This document shows, in pieces, positions 59,743-64,000 of a DNA stretch of 64,000 nt. The notes beneath the pieces were generated by a model. The model saw only the letters and a program-made list of their open reading frames with translations, ran no database searches and was not told where the DNA came from. Both the position numbers and the translations under genes were made by a program. This stretch comes from Chloroflexota bacterium (GTDB lineage Bacteria > Chloroflexota > Limnocylindria > Limnocylindrales > CSP1-4). The stretch's first letter is position 1. The number at the start of each line of letters is the position of its first letter. The DNA is taken from the NCBI GenBank assembly GCA_021783095.1, contig JAJXUG010000016.1, forward strand, positions 1 to 64,000. The letters are read 5' to 3'.

Positions 59743-61074
59743 ATGAGCGGCCGCGTCTTCTCCCGCGCCTCCTCGCCCAACCCGCCCGTGGCCGCATCGG
59801 CCCACGGCTCGACGATCGTCGACACGGAGGGCCGCGAGTACCTCGACGCGGCCGGCGGCGCGATCGTCGTCGGCATCGGCCATGGCCGGCGCGAGGTCGT
59901 CGAGGTGATGGCCGGGCAGGCGATGCGGATCTCGTACGCGCACGGCTCGGCGTTCACCAGCGAGGCCCTCGAGCGGTACGCCGCCGCCGTGGGCGACCGG
60001 CTGCCGATGGACGAGCCCGCGATCTATCCGGTGAGCGGCGGCTCCGAGGCCATCGAAACCGCGCTCAAGCTGGCGCGGGCGACCCAGCTCGCCCGGGGCG
60101 CGGCAGACCGGACGGTCGTGTTCTCGAGGTGGAGCAGCTACCACGGCAACACCCTGGGGGCGCTCGACCTGTCGGGGCGTCAACCGCTCCGCAAGCCGTA
60201 CGCGGCATGGCTGGGCCGGTTCTCGCACGTGTCGGCAGCCTATCCGTACCGGGCGGGCGAGCCGGGCGCCAACGCGCTGGGCTCGGCCGAGGCGCTGGCT
60301 GCGGAGCTGGACGAGGCGATCGCCGACGCCGGGCCGGGCAGGGTGGCGGCCTTCGTGGCCGAGCCGATCGTCGGCGCCACGCTGGGCGCGGTCGAGCCGC
60401 CGGAGGGCTACTGGCCGGCGATCGCGGAGGTCTGCCGGCGCCACGGCGTGCTGCTGATCGCGGACGAGGTCATGACCGGCTTCGGGCGCACCGGCGCCTG
60501 GTTCGGCGTGGACCACTGGGGCGTGCGGCCGGACATCCTCGTGGCCGCGAAGGGCGCGACCAGCGGCTACTTCCCGTTCGGCTTCGCGGCGGCCTCAGGC
60601 GAGGTGTACGCGACGATCCGCTCGGGCGCCGGCTTCACCCACGGGTTCACGTACTCGCACCAGCCGACCGGGGCCGCGGTGGCGGGTGAGGTCCTGCGGA
60701 TCCTCGAGGCCGAGTCGCTCGTCGGGGCGTCGCTGGTCAAGGGCGCGAAGCTCCAGGCGCTGGTGCGCGAGCGGCTTGCCGAGCACCCGGCGGTCGGGGA
60801 CATCCGGGGCCGGGGCCTGATGGTCGGCGTTGAGCTCGTCCGGGACCCGGCGACGAAGGCGCCCTACCCGAGGTCGGCGCGACTCATCGAGAGCGTGGTG
60901 CGGATCGCCCGTGAGCGGGGGCTGCTGCTCTACTCGGGCAGCGGCAACGCGAACGGCGTGGACGGGGACATCGTCCTGCTGGGCCCGCCGTTCGTGATCA
61001 CCGAGGACGAGCTCGTCCGGGTTGCCGACGGGCTCCGCGACGCCCTCGACGAGGCGGTCGCGGCCCTGGGGTAG
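59743..61074 (+). CDS. Class III PLP aminotransferase
   Basis: A 443-residue fold-type I enzyme, distinct from the GabT-like protein at 32.8 kb. DAAGGAIVVGIGHGRREVVE, YPVSGGSEAIETALKLARAT, SYHGNTLGALDLSG, LLIADEVMTGFGRTGAWFGV and ILVAAKGATSGYFPFG (Schiff-base Lys) are visible. The end, LLLYSGSGNANGVDGDIVLL, resembles omega-amino acid:pyruvate aminotransferases. The amine donor is unknown. The start ATG 59743 is preferred to a Pro/Arg-rich upstream extension. Confidence 0.87.
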   Translation: MSGRVFSRASSPNPPVAASAHGSTIVDTEGREYLDAAGGAIVVGIGHGRREVVEVMAGQAMRISYAHGSAFTSEALERYAAAVGDRLPMDEPAIYPVSGGSEAIETALKLARATQLARGAADRTVVFSRWSSYHGNTLGALDLSGRQPLRKPYAAWLGRFSHVSAAYPYRAGEPGANALGSAEALAAELDEAIADAGPGRVAAFVAEPIVGATLGAVEPPEGYWPAIAEVCRRHGVLLIADEVMTGFGRTGAWFGVDHWGVRPDILVAAKGATSGYFPFGFAAASGEVYATIRSGAGFTHGFTYSHQPTGAAVAGEVLRILEAESLVGASLVKGAKLQALVRERLAEHPAVGDIRGRGLMVGVELVRDPATKAPYPRSARLIESVVRIARERGLLLYSGSGNANGVDGDIVLLGPPFVITEDELVRVADGLRDALDEAVAALG

Positions 61075-61078
61075 GGGG

Positions 61079-61645
61079 CTACCTGCTCCGACGCCCGCTC
61101 GACGAGCGCACCAGGAGCAGCACGCCCAGGACGACGATCAGCAGCGGCCACACGAGCTCGCTGAAGTTGGGCAGCGCGATGGTCGACGCGCCGATCAGCA
61201 CGAGGAGCGCGCCCAGCCCCGCCTGCCAGCCCCAGCCGGCGCGGCTCGCCGCCCGGACCAGGGCGATGAACAGGAATGCCACGCCGAGGCACAGCGTCCC
61301 CACGCCCGACCCCTTGACGACGTTCGTTGCCTCGAGCAGGCCCGGGGCGGCCAGCGCCGTGATGATCGCCCCCAGGTACAGCGAGCCCATCCCGCGGTTG
61401 ACCAGCCACGAGACGAGGAACGCGACGCCGACCGCGAGGAACAGCAGCGAGCCCGCCGCCTCGAGCGCGGGGAACGCCTGCTGGAGCAGCAGCAGGGCGC
61501 CGAACACCACGAGGAAGATCCCGAACCACGGCAGCCGTGAATGGCCGCGCGAGCCGCCGATGTCGGACCACTCCCAGCCGTAGGCGCGGATTCTGCCGCC
61601 GTCGATCACGTCGCCCCGGAGGGGCTCACCGGGTTGCTCGCGCAT
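61079..61645 (-). CDS. Multi-pass membrane protein of unknown function
   Basis: A 188-residue protein with a polar N-terminus and about six hydrophobic segments, for example FGIFLVVFGALLLLQQAF, LLFLAVGVAFLVSWLV, LCLGVAFLFIALV, GLGALLVLIGAS and WPLLIVVLGVLLLVRS. The repeated (V/L)GxxLLL pattern resembles LiaF/DUF5668-like membrane domains. No catalytic motif. It ends four bases after the convergent aminotransferase stop. Function unknown. Confidence 0.75.
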   Translation of the reverse strand: MREQPGEPLRGDVIDGGRIRAYGWEWSDIGGSRGHSRLPWFGIFLVVFGALLLLQQAFPALEAAGSLLFLAVGVAFLVSWLVNRGMGSLYLGAIITALAAPGLLEATNVVKGSGVGTLCLGVAFLFIALVRAASRAGWGWQAGLGALLVLIGASTIALPNFSELVWPLLIVVLGVLLLVRSSSGRRSR

Positions 61646-61734
61646 CGGGCACTCCTTCCTTGCTGCTGTCGCCGAGCGTACCGCGTCACGGCGCAGGGCA
61701 TGACCGGCCCCAAGGATGGGTCTACGATCGCCGC

Positions 61735-62673
61735 ATGCCGCACGTCATGACTGTCCTCGGCCCCGTGGACCCGTCGGCCCTCGGGTTCACGCTCCCCCAC
61801 GAGCACACGCAGATCGCGCTGTGGCAGATCCCGGGCCGGTACGACTACTGGGAGCTGACCCGCGACGAGCCCGTGATCCTCGACGAGCTGCGGCTGTTCC
61901 GCGAGGCGGGCGGGGCCACGCTGTGCGACCTCACCCTGCCGGGCGTCGGGCGCGACCCCGCATGGCTGGCCGGGCTGGCGCACCAGAGCGGCCTCAACAT
62001 CGTGATGGGCGGCGGCTGGTACCGGAACCCCTACTACCCGGCCGAGGCTCGGATCGACCGGCGGATGACCGACGAGCTGGCCGAGGAGCTGGTGGCCGAG
62101 GCGACGGCCGGCGTGGGGGACACCGGGATCCGGATCGGCATCCTCGGCGAGATCGGCACCGACAAGCCGTGGGTCTCGCCGGCCGAGGAGCGCGTGTTCC
62201 GGGCCGTGGCGCGGGCATCGCGGCGGACCGGGCTGGCGATCTCGACCCACGCCGCTCAGTCCGCGGTGGGCGCGCTGCAGGTCGCGATCCTCGAGGAGGA
62301 GGGGGCGGACCCGGGGCGGATCGTCATCGGGCACGCGGACTCCTACCCGCGGCTCGAGCACTGCCTGGGGCTCCTGGAGCGCGGTGTCTCGATCGAGTTC
62401 GACTTCCTGGGCATGGCCTTCGAGCCCACCGAGAAGCACGGCGAGGCCCGGGTGGTGGACCTGCTGCTCGAGCTGCTCGCTCGCGGCTACGCCGATCGGA
62501 TCCTGCTCAGCCAGGACGTGTGCCACAACAGCCAGCTGCGCCGCTATGAGGGGAACGGGTACACGTACCTCGCGACCACCTTCCTGCCGCGGCTGCGAGA
62601 GCGGGGGGTCGGCCAGGCCGACATCGACCAGATGACGCTCGCGAACCCGAGGCGGCTGCTGGCGATCGGGTAG
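61735..62673 (+). CDS. Phosphotriesterase-family (PTE/PLL) metal hydrolase
   Basis: A 312-residue TIM-barrel hydrolase with a binuclear metal site. GFTLPHEHTQIAL holds the HxH pair, IRIGILGEIGTDKPW the strand-4 Glu that replaces the carboxylated Lys in part of the family, AISTHAAQSA and VIGHADSYP the two His, and RILLSQDVCHNSQ the final Asp. The natural substrate may be a lactone or phosphoester. It starts at ATG 61735, and a terminator shared with osmC-like gene follows. Confidence 0.88.
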   Translation: MPHVMTVLGPVDPSALGFTLPHEHTQIALWQIPGRYDYWELTRDEPVILDELRLFREAGGATLCDLTLPGVGRDPAWLAGLAHQSGLNIVMGGGWYRNPYYPAEARIDRRMTDELAEELVAEATAGVGDTGIRIGILGEIGTDKPWVSPAEERVFRAVARASRRTGLAISTHAAQSAVGALQVAILEEEGADPGRIVIGHADSYPRLEHCLGLLERGVSIEFDFLGMAFEPTEKHGEARVVDLLLELLARGYADRILLSQDVCHNSQLRRYEGNGYTYLATTFLPRLRERGVGQADIDQMTLANPRRLLAIG

Positions 62674-62720
62674 GTCGGGGCCCGATCGCGGGAGTCGGGC
62701 GCGCGGGACCCGGGCGCGAA

Positions 62721-62745
62721 GGAGCCCCGGCGGGACCGGGGCTCC
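62721..62745. terminator. Bidirectional terminator hairpin
   Basis: A perfect 10-bp stem GGAGCCCCGG/CCGGGGCTCC with a 5-base loop lies between the convergent phosphotriesterase and OsmC genes. Confidence 0.7.
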
Positions 62746-62772
62746 AGAGGATCGCGGAGGGCCGGGACGGTG

Positions 62773-63213
62773 TCAGGCCAGCGTCGCCTCCACGGACAGC
62801 GCGACGTTGCCCTTGAGGGCGCCGGAGATCGGGCAGCCCTCCTTGGCGGCTTCGGCCAGCTCGGCGAACTTGGCCTGGTCGAGCCCCGGCACCTCGCCAC
62901 GGACCGTGAGCTCGCTCTTGGTGATCTTCCAGCCGCCGTCGGCCCGATCGAAGGTGACCGTGGCCCGGACGCTCAGCTTGTCGGCCGGCGTGCCGTTCTT
63001 CGCCAGGCCGTTCGAGAACGCCATGGAGAAGCAGGAGGCGTGGGCCGCGGCGACGAGCTCCTCGGGGCTCGTCTTGCCGTTGTGGTCCTCGGTCCGCGAC
63101 GCCCAGCTGACGGGCTGGCGGCTGAAGGCTCCTGAGGAGACGTAGTCGATCGAGCCGCTGCCGTGGATCAGGTCACCGGTCCAGGTCGTCTCGGCGTAAC
63201 GAGTGATCGCCAT
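62773..63213 (-). CDS. OsmC-family peroxiredoxin
   Basis: A 146-residue OsmC/Ohr-fold protein that reduces organic hydroperoxides. TSPEELVAAAHASCFSMAFS holds the peroxidatic Cys and AAKEGCPISGAL the resolving Cys. WTGDLIHGSGSIDY resembles the N-terminal strands. AAGGAGGA just before ATG 63213 settles the start; the frame continues upstream into the repeat sequence described at 63303-63417 and is not coding there. It is cytoplasmic. Confidence 0.93.
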   Translation of the reverse strand: MAITRYAETTWTGDLIHGSGSIDYVSSGAFSRQPVSWASRTEDHNGKTSPEELVAAAHASCFSMAFSNGLAKNGTPADKLSVRATVTFDRADGGWKITKSELTVRGEVPGLDQAKFAELAEAAKEGCPISGALKGNVALSVEATLA

Positions 63214-63302
63214 GGGTTCCTCCTTGAGGCGCGCCGCGGGCAGGAAGGTCGCGTGCGGCCCAAGCGTGCCATGGCTTGGCGAACCGGGCTCGCGCGCCGC
63301 GC

Positions 63303-63417
63303 GCTGAGTCGCGCTGGACTCGCCGCGGGCGGCGGCGTGCACGGGCGCCGGCCCGGGCCGGGGCCCGCGGCGTGGCCCGTGCACACGGGAGGCGCTCCTG
63401 ACCCTGACGCGACTCAA
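63303..63417. repeat. Second, degenerate copy of the MITE core
   Basis: Read on the minus strand, this segment follows 11103-11222: both share GCGTCAGGGTCAGG, GCACGGGCCACGCCGCG, GGCGCCCG and GCGACTCAG in the same order with diverged filler. A CCGGGACCCTA at 63478-63488 resembles one terminal repeat with one mismatch; the other end is not recognisable. Confidence 0.6.
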
Positions 63418-63460
63418 GCGACGCGACTCAAGCGACGCGACCAAGCGACGCGATGCAACC
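63406..63460. repeat. Short tandem repeat, about four 14-base units
   Basis: The unit GACGCGACTCAAGC occurs twice exactly at 63406-63433, then in a 13-base form and a diverged fourth form. It abuts the MITE-like segment. Confidence 0.75.
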
Positions 63461-63485
63461 GGCAGGGGACCGGCGAGCCGGGACC

Positions 63486-64000
63486 CTACAGGCCCGCGGG
63501 CTCCGCCTCCCCGGCGACCCCGGCCTCGTCGTCAGCTCGCGTGAACCGTGAGCGGAGCCCGTCGACGAGCGAGTACACGACCGGCACCACGAGCAGCGTC
63601 AGGAACGTCGAGCTGAACAGCCCGCCGATCACGACCGTGCCCAGCTCCGCCGCGATGATCGACCCCTGGTTGAACCCCGCGGCAAGCGGGATCAGCGCGA
63701 GGATCGTCGCGATGGCGGTCATCAGGATCGGCCGAACCCGCGTCCGGCCACCCTCGATCAGCGCCTCGTTCGTCGACATTCCCTGCGCCCGGAGCCGTTC
63801 GACCAGGTCGAGGAGCACGATCGCATTGGTGACCACGATGCCGATCAGCATCAGGAAGCCGATCAACGCGCTGACGCCCAGCGGCCGGCCCGTGAGCAGC
63901 AGCGCGGGGAACGCGCCGATCGTCGCGAGCGGGAGGCTGAACAGGATGATGAACGGCGTGATCAGGGAGTTGAACGTGAGCACCATCGCGAGGTAGACGA
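63486..64000 (-). CDS. RND-family efflux permease, C-terminal part
   Basis: The frame enters from the right edge and ends at 63486; the N-terminal bulk of the protein is outside the window. The visible 171 residues show the last membrane helices of a resistance-nodulation-division transporter: FIILFSLPLATIGAFPALLL, LIGFLMLIGIVVTNAIVLLD, GRTRVRPILMTAIATILALI and LSTFLTLLVVP-like helix 12 (SSTFLTLLVVPVVYSLVD). The GIVVTNAIVLLD and RPILMT motifs are typical of AcrB/HAE1 permeases. It exports drugs or lipids with proton force; the substrate is unknown. Confidence 0.9.
   Translation of the reverse strand, partial: VYLAMVLTFNSLITPFIILFSLPLATIGAFPALLLTGRPLGVSALIGFLMLIGIVVTNAIVLLDLVERLRAQGMSTNEALIEGGRTRVRPILMTAIATILALIPLAAGFNQGSIIAAELGTVVIGGLFSSTFLTLLVVPVVYSLVDGLRSRFTRADDEAGVAGEAEPAGL

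Noticed and set aside
63214-63444. 77-codon upstream extension of the OsmC gene
   Set aside because: It translates the dispersed repeat; the strong AAGGAGGA site before ATG 63213 marks the real start.

Overview
The window is very GC-rich bacterial chromosome, densely packed and with short spacers. The gene mix suggests a free-living heterotroph of the Chloroflexota (Limnocylindria-like), with a high-GC actinobacterium as the main alternative. It includes GlgA/GlgP/GH57 glycogen enzymes, a group 3b-type NiFe hydrogenase, a KorABCD oxoacid:ferredoxin oxidoreductase, an archaeal-type cyclic 2,3-diphosphoglycerate synthetase, an F420/Ddn-like protein, and lipoproteins with Ser/Ala/Pro linkers. 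The lineage is an inference; no rRNA or other phylogenetic marker is present.

Layout. 0-11 kb holds glycogen and alpha-glucan metabolism: a GH13 protein cut by the left edge, a GntR regulator sharing a control region with a tiny membrane protein, two GH57 enzymes and glucan phosphorylase on the minus strand, and glycogen synthase divergent from them. A 209-bp MITE-like element with perfect 11-bp inverted ends sits at the glgA stop codon. 11.4-13.4 kb holds a tandem ACT-domain protein, a small Cys protein and a lipoprotein.

13.49-23.57 kb is a genomic island. It is bounded by a 40-nt copy of the 5' half of tRNA-Gly(TCC) on the left and the intact tRNA-Gly on the right. A tyrosine integrase lies beside the intact tRNA. 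Cargo: two remote copies of a secreted-protein plus lipoprotein cassette, a Replic_Relax-like protein, an AbiEi antitoxin whose AbiEii partner is broken in two, scars of another tyrosine recombinase, and a HigB-like toxin overlapping the integrase with its XRE antitoxin gene convergent to it.

23.8-36.6 kb holds an isolated CpaF-type ATPase fused to a RidA domain, fabI, a HAD phosphatase, an MFS exporter with its TetR regulator, an aldehyde dehydrogenase, a GabT-like aminotransferase, a two-subunit CoA-transferase and a universal stress protein. 36.6-46.3 kb holds a Tat-exported multicopper oxidase, a DevS/DevR-like two-component pair, a Ddn-like protein, an acyl-CoA:acetate-type CoA-transferase, a cDPG synthetase, a zinc alcohol dehydrogenase and a GNAT protein.

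46.4-59.5 kb is an electron-transfer and sulfur region. A cyclic-nucleotide-binding-domain protein leads a hydrogenase operon with fused beta and gamma subunits, small and large subunits and a maturation protease. Then come CBS and small membrane proteins, korDABC on the minus strand, and an ArsR-DsrE-TusA-DsrE2-TusA-SQR-like operon. 59.7-64 kb holds a class III aminotransferase, a membrane protein, a phosphotriesterase-like hydrolase, an OsmC protein, a second degenerate copy of the MITE core, and the end of an RND efflux permease running off the right edge.

Taken together, the genes support glycogen storage and use, ferredoxin- and hydrogen-linked redox balance, low-oxygen signalling and persulfide handling. 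All functions are inferred from sequence motifs and family resemblance; nothing was searched.
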